Shown one piece after another: positions 17,970-26,934 of a stretch of 64,000 bases of DNA. Source of the stretch: Kluyvera intermedia. GTDB taxonomy: Bacteria > Pseudomonadota > Gammaproteobacteria > Enterobacterales > Enterobacteriaceae. The notes under the pieces were generated by a model. It was not told where the DNA came from and ran no database searches. It saw only the letters and a list, made by a program, of their open reading frames with translations. The position numbers and the translations under genes were made by a program. Within the stretch, counting starts at the first letter, position 1. Each line of letters opens with the position of its first letter. The stretch covers positions 62,001 to 126,000 of the forward strand of contig NZ_JAKCNS010000019.1 in the NCBI RefSeq assembly GCF_021440345.1. Direction: 5' to 3'.

Positions 17970-19313
17970 ATGTTAAACAGTATATTCATCATAATTTGCC
18001 TGATCGCTGTCAGTGCGTTCTTCTCGATATCTGAGATTTCACTTGCCGCATCACGCAAAATTAAACTGAAACTCCTTGCCGATGAAGGCAACATCAACGC
18101 TCAGCGTGTTCTAAAAATGCAGGAAAGCCCCGGTATGTTCTTTACCGTGGTGCAAATTGGTCTTAACGCCGTCGCCATTCTCGGCGGTATCGTCGGCGAC
18201 GCGGCATTCTCCCCCGCTTTCCACTCTCTGTTCTCCCAATATATGTCTCCGGAACTCTCCGAGCAGTTGAGCTTCATCCTCTCCTTCTCGCTAGTCACCG
18301 GCCTGTTTATCCTGTTTGCCGATTTAACTCCGAAACGCATCGGTATGGTGGCGCCTGAAGTTGTGGCTCTGCGTATCATCAACCCGATGCGCTTCTGTCT
18401 GTTCGTCTTCCGCCCGCTGGTCTGGTTCTTCAACGGTATGGCCAACATCATCTTCCGCATCTTCAAGCTGCCGATGGAGCGTAAAGACGATCTGACCTCC
18501 GACGATATTTATGCGGTGTTTGAAGCCGGGGCGCTGTCTGGCGTGCTGCGTAAGCAAGAACATGAACTGATTGAAAACGTGTTCGAACTGGAATCCCGTA
18601 CCGTGCCGTCCTCTATGACGCCGCGTGAAAATGTTATCTGGTTCGATCTACACGAAGATGAGCAGAGCCTGAAAAACAAGGTCGCCGAGCACCCGCATTC
18701 CAAATTCCTGGTGTGTAACGAGGATATCGACCACATCATTGGCTACGTCGATTCGAAAGACCTGCTGAACCGCGTGCTGGCGAATCAGAGCATGGCGCTG
18801 AACAGCGGCGTGCAGATCCGTAATACGCTGATTGTTCCGGACACCCTGACCCTGTCTGAAGCGCTGGAAAGCTTCAAAGCGGCCGGTGAAGACTTCGCGG
18901 TCATCATGAACGAATATGCGCTGGTGGTGGGGATTATCACCCTCAACGACGTAATGACGACCCTGATGGGCGACCTGGTCGGCCAAGGGCTGGAAGAGCA
19001 GATTGTTGCGCGTGACGAGAACTCATGGCTGATTGACGGCGGTACGCCGATTGATGACGTGATGCGCGTACTGGATATCGATGATTTCCCGCAGTCGGAC
19101 AACTACGAAACCATCGGCGGCTTTATGATGTTTATGCTGCGTAAGATCCCGAAACGCACTGATTCGGTGAAGTTCTCTGGCTATAAGTTTGAGGTGGTGG
19201 ATATCGATAACTACCGCATCGATCAGCTGCTGGTGACGCGCATCGACAATAAGCCAACGGTTCTGGTACCCAAACAGGCTGACATGATGGAAAGCGAGCA
19301 AAGCAACGCTTAA
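17970..19313 (+). CDS. ytfL: CorC/HlyC-family membrane protein YtfL (PaeA)
   Basis: Inner-membrane protein of 447 residues, the same length as E. coli YtfL, whose Salmonella counterpart PaeA is reported to export cadaverine and putrescine. The N-terminal DUF21 (CNNM) transmembrane domain (about 1-200) carries the conserved ADLTPKRIG motif. Next come a pair of CBS domains (about 210-330) and a C-terminal CorC_HlyC domain (about 345-430). The start follows GGATAAG inside a possible hairpin. In E. coli it neighbours msrA; here the two are separated by the 7.3-kb oxidoreductase island. A strong terminator follows. Confidence 0.95.
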   Translation: MLNSIFIIICLIAVSAFFSISEISLAASRKIKLKLLADEGNINAQRVLKMQESPGMFFTVVQIGLNAVAILGGIVGDAAFSPAFHSLFSQYMSPELSEQLSFILSFSLVTGLFILFADLTPKRIGMVAPEVVALRIINPMRFCLFVFRPLVWFFNGMANIIFRIFKLPMERKDDLTSDDIYAVFEAGALSGVLRKQEHELIENVFELESRTVPSSMTPRENVIWFDLHEDEQSLKNKVAEHPHSKFLVCNEDIDHIIGYVDSKDLLNRVLANQSMALNSGVQIRNTLIVPDTLTLSEALESFKAAGEDFAVIMNEYALVVGIITLNDVMTTLMGDLVGQGLEEQIVARDENSWLIDGGTPIDDVMRVLDIDDFPQSDNYETIGGFMMFMLRKIPKRTDSVKFSGYKFEVVDIDNYRIDQLLVTRIDNKPTVLVPKQADMMESEQSNA

Positions 19314-19342
19314 ACCAGGTATTGTGCCTCGCTACAAACATC

Positions 19343-19367
19343 AACGGCTCCCTTTGGGAGCCGTTTT
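19343..19367 (+). terminator. Rho-independent terminator of ytfL
   Basis: AACGGCTCCC / GGGAGCCGTT (19343-19352 / 19356-19365) around a three-base loop, followed by TT. It lies between ytfL and the convergent ytfK and may work both ways. Confidence 0.88.
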
Positions 19368-19391
19368 AAATTCTGCCGCATCGCGCGTCGT

Positions 19392-19598
19392 TTACGCCAT
19401 TTCGGTCTGCAAACGTAACACCTGGCGGTTCACTTCAGACATCACAGATAGGTGCTGCTTGTCTCTAATTTTAGGGATGAGAATTTTCCCTTTATCAAAT
19501 TCAAAAGCGCCAACGTCCTTGATATACAACCGTCCACGAAACAGGGTCTTCACATACTTGGCTACCTGAAACGGATTGTAGCGTTGGAAAATTTTCAT
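19392..19598 (-). CDS. ytfK: DUF1107 stress protein YtfK
   Basis: A 68-residue cytoplasmic protein, nearly identical to E. coli YtfK. E. coli YtfK is reported to bind SpoT and tip it toward (p)ppGpp synthesis during phosphate and fatty-acid starvation. The whole protein is a single DUF1107 domain, rich in basic residues at the N-terminus ([17 protein letters not shown]). The start follows AGGAG. It is convergent with ytfL and divergent from ytfJ; a long 5' region upstream (19599-19921) presumably carries its promoter. Confidence 0.95.
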   Translation of the reverse strand: MKIFQRYNPFQVAKYVKTLFRGRLYIKDVGAFEFDKGKILIPKIRDKQHLSVMSEVNRQVLRLQTEMA

Positions 19599-19921
19599 TT
19601 TAATCTCCTGCGAGTACTACGCCCTAGTTGATCCACATTTGGCTTCAACGCTCCGGGGCGCAAAGTTAAATACTCGTTAACTATAGTCCATAAAAACTAA
19701 GGGCCTCCATCATAGGGGGCCTTATTTACCAATTTATTACAATATTTCAGAACTTTCTTTTCAACCATACGATGAAGACAGTATAAGGCTTCATTTTTAC
19801 GAGATTGTGTGCGGTCCTCCACAAACTGGCACCGTCTTTGCGGGAAAAGTCTATAAATCGCACTTATGATTAAAACTATCGACCAAGTGGTCGGATCACC
19901 TGCTAATAAAAAGGAAAAACC
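19599..19921. other. Divergent ytfK-ytfJ intergenic region with hairpin
   Basis: A 323-bp gap without a credible gene. It holds a stem at 19700-19708 / 19715-19723 (GGCCTCC with GGGGGCC plus two flanking pairs), flanked by T-rich sequence on both strands. It could be a bidirectional terminator or part of a long ytfK leader. I could not identify a convincing Pho box or -35/-10 pair by eye. Confidence 0.5.
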
Positions 19922-20476
19922 ATGACTCTACGTACGCTTCTGGCGGTTTCATGCCTGTTAATGCCGTTAATGGCAACCGCACATAACTTCACAAATGGAC
20001 AACGCGTCGCCCCCGTCGGTGTCGCTGATCGAGGCGAATTGATTCTCGATAATGATAAGTTTAGCTACAAAAACTGGAATAGCGCGCAGCTGCCTGGAAA
20101 AGTGCGGGTGGTGCAACATATTGCCGGACGCTCATCCGCCAAAGAGAAAAATGCCGCACTGGTCGAAGCGATTAAGTCCGCGGGCCTGCCGCACGATCGT
20201 TATCAGACCACCACCATCGTCAACACCGATGATGCTATACCGGGCACATCAATGTTTGTTCGTAGCAGCATTGAGAGCAATAAGAAGCTCTTCCCATGGT
20301 CGCAGTTTGTAGTCGATAGCGATGGTCTGGTGCGTAAAGCCTGGCAGCTTGATGAAAGCAGCTCGGCCATTGTGGTGCTGGATAAAGAGGGGCGCATCCA
20401 GTGGTCAAAAGACGGCGAACTGACCGCCGGAGAAGTGCAGCAAGTGGTCGCCCTGCTGCATAAGCTGCTGAGTTAA
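19922..20476 (+). CDS. ytfJ: Periplasmic thioredoxin-fold family protein YtfJ
   Basis: A 184-residue exported protein, equal in length to E. coli YtfJ. Signal peptide at residues 1-20 ends at ATAHN. The mature part has a YtfJ/thioredoxin-like fold with no CxxC motif, so redox catalysis is not expected. The function is unknown. The start follows an AAGGA site. It is followed by a hairpin shared with the convergent cysQ gene. Confidence 0.93.
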   Translation: MTLRTLLAVSCLLMPLMATAHNFTNGQRVAPVGVADRGELILDNDKFSYKNWNSAQLPGKVRVVQHIAGRSSAKEKNAALVEAIKSAGLPHDRYQTTTIVNTDDAIPGTSMFVRSSIESNKKLFPWSQFVVDSDGLVRKAWQLDESSSAIVVLDKEGRIQWSKDGELTAGEVQQVVALLHKLLS

Positions 20477-20506
20477 TTATTCGATAAATACGACATGTCG
20501 TGGCGG

Positions 20507-20537
20507 GATAGCAGCAGATCGTTCACCTGCTGCTATC
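20507..20537. terminator. Bidirectional terminator-like hairpin between ytfJ and cysQ
   Basis: An 11-pair perfect stem, GATAGCAGCAG (20507-20517) with CTGCTGCTATC (20527-20537), lies between convergent genes. No strong T run follows on either side. Confidence 0.55.
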
Positions 20538-20547
20538 TACGAACGCG

Positions 20548-21294
20548 TTAGAAAATAGTCACCCGGAAACCCGGGTTAAGGAACGATTCGCGCGGGGTGT
20601 AATCCAGCGTTTTGCCCTGCCAGTCGTTGACGTGTGCGCCAGCGGCGGCAGCCACCGCATGACCGGCGGCGGTATCCCAGATGTTGGTCGGCCCAAAACG
20701 CGGGTACAGCTGAGCCTCACCTTCCGCCACCAGACAGAACTTCAGCGATGACCCAATAGACGCCGTCAGGTGCTCACCTATTTGTTGCAGATACTCTTTG
20801 AGCTCATCATCATTGGCGTAGTGTGAGCGGCTCACCACCACCTTCGGCGGGTTAGCGTCCCGCACCTGAATCGGTTTACGCACGCCGCACTCTTCCTTCC
20901 ACGCTTTGCCGTTGGCCGCGCTGTACATCACCTTCAGTACCGGCGCATACACCACGCCCAGCACCGCTTTGCCATTTTCAATCAGCGCGATATTGACGGT
21001 GAATTCGCCGTTACGTTTGATGAATTCCTTGGTGCCATCCAGCGGGTCCACCAGCCAGTAGCGCTGCCAGTGCTGGCGAACATCCCAGCCCGGAGGGTCT
21101 TCTTCTGACAGAATGGGGATTTCTGGCGTCATCGCCTTCAGACCGTTAACAATCACATGGTGGGCCGCAATATCGGCCGCCGTGACCGGGGAATCATCTT
21201 TCTTGCTGGCAACGTCTAACGGCTGTTTACCATCGTACACCTGCATGATGGCATCGCCCGCGTCGCGCGCAAGCTGACTGACTTGTTCTAACAT
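20548..21294 (-). CDS. cysQ: 3'(2'),5'-bisphosphate nucleotidase CysQ
   Basis: Membrane-associated phosphatase that removes the 3'-phosphate of PAP and PAPS, preventing PAP build-up during sulfate assimilation. It has 248 residues (E. coli 246). Lithium-sensitive phosphatase motifs are present: LSEEDPP (Glu64/Glu65), DPLDGTKEF (Asp83, Asp86) and a late WDTAAGHA. The start has an AGGTGG site. It is convergent with ytfJ and divergent from cpdB, which also acts on 3'-nucleotides, across a spacer that holds an ERIC element. Confidence 0.96.
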   Translation of the reverse strand: MLEQVSQLARDAGDAIMQVYDGKQPLDVASKKDDSPVTAADIAAHHVIVNGLKAMTPEIPILSEEDPPGWDVRQHWQRYWLVDPLDGTKEFIKRNGEFTVNIALIENGKAVLGVVYAPVLKVMYSAANGKAWKEECGVRKPIQVRDANPPKVVVSRSHYANDDELKEYLQQIGEHLTASIGSSLKFCLVAEGEAQLYPRFGPTNIWDTAAGHAVAAAAGAHVNDWQGKTLDYTPRESFLNPGFRVTIF

Positions 21295-21630
21295 TTTCCA
21301 CCTCGTTAAGATTACAGTGGCGTTAACTTATTGTTTTACTTATATCGCATCGTCGTTAATTCCGCTATGCCCTAAATAATTCGAGTTGCAGGAAGGCGGC
21401 AAGCGAGAGAATCCCGATGAGCTTACTCAGGTAAGTGATTCGGGTGAACGAACGCAGCCAACGCACCTGCTGCTTTAAGTATGACGGGCATATGCCCATC
21501 ATTGTTCCAGATAACTGTGAACCGCTACCGATTTCGCGTCATGTTTTTCTGGCATGATTCACACCTTCGTAAGTAACAGAAAACAAATACATTTAAATCT
21601 GTGTCTTAGATCTAAAAAAGGATGCCTCTG
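21295..21630. other. cysQ-cpdB intergenic region
   Basis: A 336-bp gap between divergent genes. The central 126 bp is an ERIC element (listed separately); the flanks should hold the two promoters. I found no coding region. Confidence 0.7.
21366..21491. repeat. ERIC (enterobacterial repetitive intergenic consensus) element
   Basis: A 126-bp imperfect palindrome bounded by TATGCCC and GGGCATA. The core reads like ERIC: GAATCCCGATGAGCTTAC, then GTAAGTGATTCGGGTGAACG, then AGCCAACGCACCTGC. The length is the canonical ERIC length. Confidence 0.9.
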
Positions 21631-23574
21631 ATGATCAAGTTTAGCGCAACGCTCCTGGCTACGCTGATTGCCGCCAGCGTCAATGCGGCAACGGTGGATC
21701 TCCGCGTAATGGAAACCACCGATCTACATAGCAATATGATGGATTTTGATTACTACAAAGATACCGCCACCGAGAAGTTTGGCCTGGTGCGTACGGCAAG
21801 TCTGATTAACGCCGCACGTAACGAGGTGAAAAACAGCGTGCTGGTCGATAACGGCGACGTGATTCAGGGCAGCCCGCTCGGTGACTATATGGCGGCGAAA
21901 GGTCTGAAACAGGGCGATATCCATCCGGTCTACAAGGCAATGAACCTGCTCGATTACGCGGTAGGCAACCTCGGTAACCACGAATTCAACTACGGGCTGG
22001 ACTATCTGCACAAAGCGCTGGCCGGGGCGAAATTCCCGTACGTTAACGCCAATATCATCGACGTTAAGACTAAAAAGCCGCTGTTTACCCCGTACCTGAT
22101 TAAAGAGACCGAAGTGGTCGATAAAGACGGCAGCAAGCACCAGCTCAAAATCGGCTATATCGGTTTTGTGCCGCCGCAGATTATGACGTGGGATAAAGCG
22201 AATCTGACCGGCAAGGTGACGGTCAACGACATCACCGAAACGGCACGTAAATATGTGCCGGAGATGCGCGCCAACGGCGCTGACGTGGTGGTGGTGATTG
22301 CCCACTCCGGCCTTTCTGCCGACCCTTACCAGGCGATGGCCGAAAACTCGGTTTACTACTTAAGCCAGGTCCCAGGCGTTGACGCCATTATGTTTGGCCA
22401 CGCTCATGCGGTCTTCCCGGGTAAAGATTTTGCCAATATTAAAGGCGCGGATATTGCCAAAGGCACGCTCAATGGCATTCCTGCGGTGATGCCAGGCATG
22501 TGGGGCGATCACCTTGGCGTTGTTGATCTGGTGCTCAACAACGATAGCGGCAAATGGCAGGTCACCTCCGCCCAGGCTCAGGCGCGGCCGATTTACGATG
22601 CGGCAGCGAAAAAATCGCTGGCGGCGGAAGACAGCAAACTGGTTGATGCCCTAAAGGCCGATCACGACGCGACGCGTGAATTTGTCAGCAAGCCTATCGG
22701 TAAGTCCTCCGACAATATGTACAGTTTCCTGTCGCTGGTGCAGGACGACCCGACGGTTCAGGTGGTTAACATGGCGCAGAAAGCCTACGTTGAACACTAT
22801 ATTCAGGGTGACCCGGACCTGGCGAAACTGCCGGTGCTTTCCGCCGCCGCACCGTTTAAAGTCGGTGGCCGTAAGAATGACCCGGCAAGCTTTGTCGAAG
22901 TCGAAAAAGGTCAACTTACCTTCCGTAATGCCGCCGATCTCTATCTCTACCCGAACACGCTGGTCGTGGTTAAAGCCAGCGGCAAAGAGGTAAAAGAGTG
23001 GCTTGAGTGCTCCGCCGGGCAGTTTAACCAGATTGATGTCCACAGCAGCAAGCCACAGTCGCTGATTAACTGGGACGGTTTCCGCACCTATAACTTCGAC
23101 GTTATTGATGGCGTAAACTATCAGGTGGATATTACCCAGCCGGCGCGCTACGACGGCGAATGCCAGAGCATTAACCCGAAATCAGAGCGCATTAAAAATC
23201 TGACCTTCAACGGCAAACCTATCGACCCGAACGCCACCTTCCTCGTCGCTACCAACAACTACCGCGCCTACGGCGGCAAGTTTGCGGGCACCGGGGATAA
23301 CCATATCGCCTTTGCCTCACCGGACGAGAACCGTTCCGTGCTGGCGGCATGGATAAGCGCCGAGTCGAAGAAAGCCGGTGAAATTCACCCGGCGGCAGAT
23401 AACAACTGGCGCCTGGCCCCTATCCACAGCGACACCAAGCTGGATATCCGCTTTGAAACGTCACCGTCAGAAAAAGCGGCGGCGTTTATCAAAGAGAAAG
23501 CGCAGTATCCGATGAAACAGGTGGCGACCGATGATATTGGCTTTGCTATCTATCAGGTGGATTTGAGCAAGTAA
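21631..23574 (+). CDS. cpdB: 2',3'-cyclic-nucleotide 2'-phosphodiesterase/3'-nucleotidase CpdB
   Basis: Periplasmic enzyme that opens 2',3'-cyclic nucleotides and then removes the 3'-phosphate, letting the cell use extracellular nucleotides. From the ATG at 21631 it has 647 residues, exactly as in E. coli; an ATG at 21622 is in frame but sits too close to the AAGGA site. Residues 1-19 are a signal peptide ([19 protein letters not shown]). Metallophosphoesterase motifs [30 protein letters not shown] and GHAHAVF are all present. A C-terminal 5'-nucleotidase domain follows from about residue 350. A strong terminator follows. Confidence 0.97.
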   Translation: MIKFSATLLATLIAASVNAATVDLRVMETTDLHSNMMDFDYYKDTATEKFGLVRTASLINAARNEVKNSVLVDNGDVIQGSPLGDYMAAKGLKQGDIHPVYKAMNLLDYAVGNLGNHEFNYGLDYLHKALAGAKFPYVNANIIDVKTKKPLFTPYLIKETEVVDKDGSKHQLKIGYIGFVPPQIMTWDKANLTGKVTVNDITETARKYVPEMRANGADVVVVIAHSGLSADPYQAMAENSVYYLSQVPGVDAIMFGHAHAVFPGKDFANIKGADIAKGTLNGIPAVMPGMWGDHLGVVDLVLNNDSGKWQVTSAQAQARPIYDAAAKKSLAAEDSKLVDALKADHDATREFVSKPIGKSSDNMYSFLSLVQDDPTVQVVNMAQKAYVEHYIQGDPDLAKLPVLSAAAPFKVGGRKNDPASFVEVEKGQLTFRNAADLYLYPNTLVVVKASGKEVKEWLECSAGQFNQIDVHSSKPQSLINWDGFRTYNFDVIDGVNYQVDITQPARYDGECQSINPKSERIKNLTFNGKPIDPNATFLVATNNYRAYGGKFAGTGDNHIAFASPDENRSVLAAWISAESKKAGEIHPAADNNWRLAPIHSDTKLDIRFETSPSEKAAAFIKEKAQYPMKQVATDDIGFAIYQVDLSK

Positions 23575-23614
23575 TCGTCATACCGGAGAGCGCATCGCTT
23601 CTCCGGATTATCAC

Positions 23615-23645
23615 TGGCCGGGTCCTGTGACCCGGCCAATTTTTT
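23615..23645 (+). terminator. Rho-independent terminator of cpdB
   Basis: TGGCCGGGTC (23615-23624), loop CTGT, GACCCGGCCA (23629-23638), followed by ATTTTTT. It reaches the stop codon of the convergent ytfH. Confidence 0.92.
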
Positions 23646-24051
23646 ACGCCGACGCGGGAATTTCACCCTCTTCTACCGCCGGGTGATTTGCCATGACTTC
23701 AGGCAAATTAACCTCAATCCAGTCGGCCAGCGCCGCCACCTTCTCACTCACCGCCTCGCCCATCGGCGTCAGGCTATACTCAACGTGCGGCGGAACCACC
23801 GGGTAGGAGATACGGTTAATAAAACCGTCCTGCTCCAGCGCCTGTAGCGACTGGGCGAGCATTTTCTCGCTGACGCCGCCCATCTTACGGCGCAGGTCGC
23901 TAAAACGGTGGGTCCCTTCGCGCAGCGCCACCAGAATCAATACTCCCCAACGGCTGGTCACGTGTTTAAGCACGTCCCGCGAGGGGCAGCTTTCGGCAAA
24001 CAGATTGCCGTTACGCAGCTTTTGCGTCAGCGTCGGTTTTAATTCTTTCAT
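23644..24051 (-). CDS. ytfH: HxlR-family transcriptional regulator YtfH
   Basis: A 135-residue winged-helix regulator of the HxlR/DUF24 family (E. coli YtfH 126). The DNA-binding domain covers about residues 20-110 with family signatures SRWGVLILVALREGTHRFSD and VEYSLTPMGEAV. A Cys near the N-terminus (residue 19) matches the redox- or quinone-sensing cysteine used by some HxlR proteins. It is divergent from qorB, a quinone reductase, and dyads in the 84-bp gap are plausible operators. Control of qorB in response to quinones or electrophiles is inferred from this arrangement. Confidence 0.9.
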   Translation of the reverse strand: MKELKPTLTQKLRNGNLFAESCPSRDVLKHVTSRWGVLILVALREGTHRFSDLRRKMGGVSEKMLAQSLQALEQDGFINRISYPVVPPHVEYSLTPMGEAVSEKVAALADWIEVNLPEVMANHPAVEEGEIPASA

Positions 24052-24069
24052 ACTTACCTTTTTGTACGT

Positions 24070-24086
24070 ACTTACTAAAAGTTAGT
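24070..24086. promoter_or_regulatory. Candidate HxlR-type operator between ytfH and qorB
   Basis: ACTTACT-AAA-AGTTAGT is a 17-bp dyad with one mismatch, of the kind bound by HxlR regulators. It lies centrally between the divergent start codons. Confidence 0.5.
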
Positions 24087-24114
24087 TATGGTGTTAGCTT
24101 ACCACAACACCATA
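24087..24114. promoter_or_regulatory. Inverted repeat in the qorB promoter region
   Basis: TATGGTGTT (24087-24095) and AACACCATA (24106-24114) are perfect nine-base inverted arms with a 10-base spacer. This could be a second operator or a leader hairpin in front of qorB. Confidence 0.45.
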
Positions 24115-24135
24115 CGAACACGAAGGAGAATACCC

Positions 24136-24984
24136 ATGATCGCGATTACCGGAGCCACCGGCCAGCTTGGCCAGCACGTTGTTGCTAACCTGCTTAAGAC
24201 TACCGCGGCAGACCAGCTGATTGCCGTTGTGCGTAACCCGGCGAAAGCCGAAGCGCTGAGCCAGCAAGGCGTGAACGTACGTCAGGCTGACTATGGCGAT
24301 GAAGCCGCGCTGACCAAAGCGCTGCAGGGCGTGGATAAGCTGCTGATTATCTCCTCCAGCGAAGTCGGTCAGCGTGCGCCGCAGCACCGCAACATCATCC
24401 AGGCCGCAGCCGCTGCGGGCGTGAAATTCATTGCCTACACCAGCCTGCTGCACGCCGATACATCACCGCTGGGCCTGGCGGACGAACATATTGCTACCGA
24501 AAAAATGCTCGCCGATTCAGGCATCCCTTATGCGCTGCTGCGTAACGGCTGGTATACCGAAAACTATCTGGCCAGCGCACCACCGGCGCTGGAGCACGGC
24601 GTCTTTATCGGCGCTGCCGGTGAAGGCAAAATTGCCTCCGCAACCCGCGCCGACTACGCCGCTGCTGCCGCGCGCGTGATTAGCGAAGAAGGGCATGCCG
24701 GGAAAGTCTACGAACTGGCGGGCGATAACGGCTGGACGCTGAGCGAGCTGGCGGCCGAACTGGCTAAGCAGAGCGGGAAAAAAGTGATCTATCAGAACCT
24801 GAGCGAAGCGGATTTTGCCGCAGCGCTGAAAAGCGTAGGCCTGCCTGACGGGCTGGCGGATATGCTGGCCGATTCCGACGTTGGCGCATCCAAAGGCGGT
24901 CTGTTCGATGATAGCCATACTCTGAGTAAACTGATTGGCCGCCCAACCACTGCGCTTGCCGACAGCGTCAAAGGCATTCTGTAA
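24136..24984 (+). CDS. qorB: NAD(P)H:quinone oxidoreductase QorB
   Basis: Atypical short-chain dehydrogenase-type quinone reductase (NmrA-like), which uses NADPH to reduce quinones. It has 282 residues (E. coli YtfG/QorB 286). The N-terminal GATGQLG motif is at residues 6-12. The ATG at 24136 follows AAGGAG; an upstream in-frame start at 24088 lies in the operator region and is rejected. It is divergent from the HxlR-type gene ytfH. Confidence 0.94.
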   Translation: MIAITGATGQLGQHVVANLLKTTAADQLIAVVRNPAKAEALSQQGVNVRQADYGDEAALTKALQGVDKLLIISSSEVGQRAPQHRNIIQAAAAAGVKFIAYTSLLHADTSPLGLADEHIATEKMLADSGIPYALLRNGWYTENYLASAPPALEHGVFIGAAGEGKIASATRADYAAAAARVISEEGHAGKVYELAGDNGWTLSELAAELAKQSGKKVIYQNLSEADFAAALKSVGLPDGLADMLADSDVGASKGGLFDDSHTLSKLIGRPTTALADSVKGIL

Positions 24985-25020
24985 GCGTTAAAAATCGGTT
25001 AAATGTGGTAGCGCCTCCGC

Positions 25021-25050
25021 GGGCCATCTCTGATAATAAAAAGATGGCCC
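25021..25050 (+). other. Hairpin between qorB and the AraC-type gene
   Basis: GGGCCATCT (25021-25029) pairs perfectly with AGATGGCCC (25042-25050) around a 12-base A-rich loop. No T run follows. It sits 16 bases upstream of the next start codon and may attenuate or stabilise read-through from qorB. Confidence 0.6.
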
Positions 25051-25065
25051 AGGGGGAAATATCAC

Positions 25066-25890
25066 GTGCAAGGCGTACCGGAACAGTTTAACGACGAGAA
25101 AGACAGCGCGCGCTTTCGCCATCTGGCGCAGGTGCCGGGCGTTGAGCTGTATCATGCGCATATCTCGCGCTACGCTTTCGAACCGCACACCCACGAAGCG
25201 TTTGGCATCGGCGTGATTGAAGCCGGGGCCGAGCGTTTTCGCTATCGCGGCAGTCAGTATGTCGCCCCCGTCCACTCCGTTGTCACCATGAATCCCGACG
25301 AGCTGCACACCGGTGAGGCCGAAACCGCCGACGGCTGGCGCTATCGGATGATCTATCTGGAGCCGCAGCTGCTTGAAGAGGTCACCGGCATCCGCCACTG
25401 GTGGTTTGCTGATGTTACCCGCCACGACCCGCTGCGTTCACAGATGATTGGCCGCCAGATCCACGCGCTCTGGCACACCGACGATCCGCTAGCGCAGAAA
25501 GGGCTGCTGCTGGATATGATCGACACCTTCCAGCCGCTGGCCTGCCACGCACCGGTGCTACCGGAAGCGGCCCACCGCTTTGCCCGCGTGCGAGAGTACC
25601 TGTACGACAACTACATGCACTCCATTACCCTCGATGAACTGGCAAACGTCGCGGCCCTCAGCCCATGGCACTTCCAACGGCAGTTCAAGGCGCATTTCCA
25701 CGTCACTCCGCATCAGATGCTGATGGCGGTACGTCTATGGCGGGCAAAGGAATTTCTCACCTACGGCATGCCCGCCGCCGAAGTGGCTGCCGCCACCGGG
25801 CTGACCGATCAGTCTCACCTGACCCGCGCCTTCACCCAGCGCTATGGCATTACCCCTGTGCGCTACCAAAAACAGGTTGTTCGTCGCTAA
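25066..25890 (+). CDS. AraC-family transcriptional regulator
   Basis: A 274-residue regulator starting at a GTG preceded by AGGGGG. The N-terminal half is an AraC-type cupin with metal- or ligand-binding style residues (HTHEAFGIG, NPDELHTGEA). The C-terminal two helix-turn-helix motifs occupy about residues 170-268 (ITLDELANVAALSPWHFQRQ and AAEVAAATGLTDQSHLTRAF). It lies 75 bp before ytfF in the same direction and may control or be co-transcribed with that transporter. E. coli has no such gene between ytfG and ytfF, so it is an accessory insertion. The ligand is unknown. Confidence 0.88.
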   Translation: MQGVPEQFNDEKDSARFRHLAQVPGVELYHAHISRYAFEPHTHEAFGIGVIEAGAERFRYRGSQYVAPVHSVVTMNPDELHTGEAETADGWRYRMIYLEPQLLEEVTGIRHWWFADVTRHDPLRSQMIGRQIHALWHTDDPLAQKGLLLDMIDTFQPLACHAPVLPEAAHRFARVREYLYDNYMHSITLDELANVAALSPWHFQRQFKAHFHVTPHQMLMAVRLWRAKEFLTYGMPAAEVAAATGLTDQSHLTRAFTQRYGITPVRYQKQVVRR

Positions 25891-25965
25891 TCAGCAATCT
25901 CATACAATACTCAACGCATTTCCCTTCCTACACTTTGCCCATGATAAATCGATTGGGATCGGATG

Positions 25966-26931
25966 ATGATTAGCGGTGTGCTGTACGCCCTGTTAGCGGG
26001 TTTAATGTGGGGGTTGATTTTTGTCGGGCCGCTTATCGTGCCGGATTACCCGGCGGTGCTGCAGTCGATGGGACGCTATCTGGCGCTGGGGCTGATTGCC
26101 CTGCCGCTCGCATGGCTGGGGCGCGCGCGTCTGCGCCAGTTGAGTCGTCAGGATTGGTGGACCGCGCTGGCGCTGACGATGGTGGGTAACGTGGTCTATT
26201 ACATCTGCCTTGCCAGCGCCATTCAGCGCACCGGCGCGCCAGTCTCGACGATGATCATTGCCACGCTGCCGGTGGTGATCCCGATTTTTGCCAACCTGCT
26301 TTACAGCCAGCGTGATGGAAAGCTGTCGTGGATGCGGCTCATGCCTGCACTGGTGCTGATTGGCATCGGCCTGATGTGCGTTAACATTGCCGAGCTGCGT
26401 CAGGGATTGCCGGATTTCAGCGGCTGGCGCTATGGCTCAGGTATTGCACTCGCGTCTGTGTCGGTAGTGTGCTGGGCATGGTATGCGCTGCGCAATGCCC
26501 GCTGGCTGCGGGAGAACCCGGATAAACCACCGTTAATGTGGGCAACCGCCCAGGCGCTGGTGACGCTGCCGGTCTCACTGGTGGGTTACGTCGCGGCCTG
26601 TCTCTGGCTGCACCTGCAGACACCTGATTTTGCACTGCCCTTCGGCCCGCGTCCTGCCGTGTTTATCGGTTTGATGATTGCTATCGCCGTGCTGTGTTCG
26701 TGGGTCGGCGCGCTGTGCTGGAACGTGGCGAGCCAAAGGCTACCGACGGTGATCCTCGGGCCATTGATTGTCTTTGAAACGTTGGCGGGGCTGCTGTACA
26801 CCTTCCTGCTGCGCCAGGAAATGCCGCCGATGCTGACGCTGAGTGGCATTACGTTGCTGGTGACAGGGGTGGTGATCGCGGTACGGTCGAAACCGCAGAA
26901 ACCGGCGGTGGTGCCGGTTTCTGAGGCCTGA
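25966..26931 (+). CDS. ytfF: EamA/DMT-family inner-membrane transporter YtfF
   Basis: A 321-residue protein with about 10 membrane segments arranged as two EamA repeats, equal in length to E. coli YtfF. I use the second of two adjacent ATG codons (25966), which is better spaced from GGGA and matches the E. coli N-terminus MISGVLYALLAG. The substrate is unknown. The upstream AraC-type gene and the downstream chemoreceptor are not present at this locus in E. coli. Confidence 0.92.
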   Translation: MISGVLYALLAGLMWGLIFVGPLIVPDYPAVLQSMGRYLALGLIALPLAWLGRARLRQLSRQDWWTALALTMVGNVVYYICLASAIQRTGAPVSTMIIATLPVVIPIFANLLYSQRDGKLSWMRLMPALVLIGIGLMCVNIAELRQGLPDFSGWRYGSGIALASVSVVCWAWYALRNARWLRENPDKPPLMWATAQALVTLPVSLVGYVAACLWLHLQTPDFALPFGPRPAVFIGLMIAIAVLCSWVGALCWNVASQRLPTVILGPLIVFETLAGLLYTFLLRQEMPPMLTLSGITLLVTGVVIAVRSKPQKPAVVPVSEA

Positions 26932-26934
26932 TAC

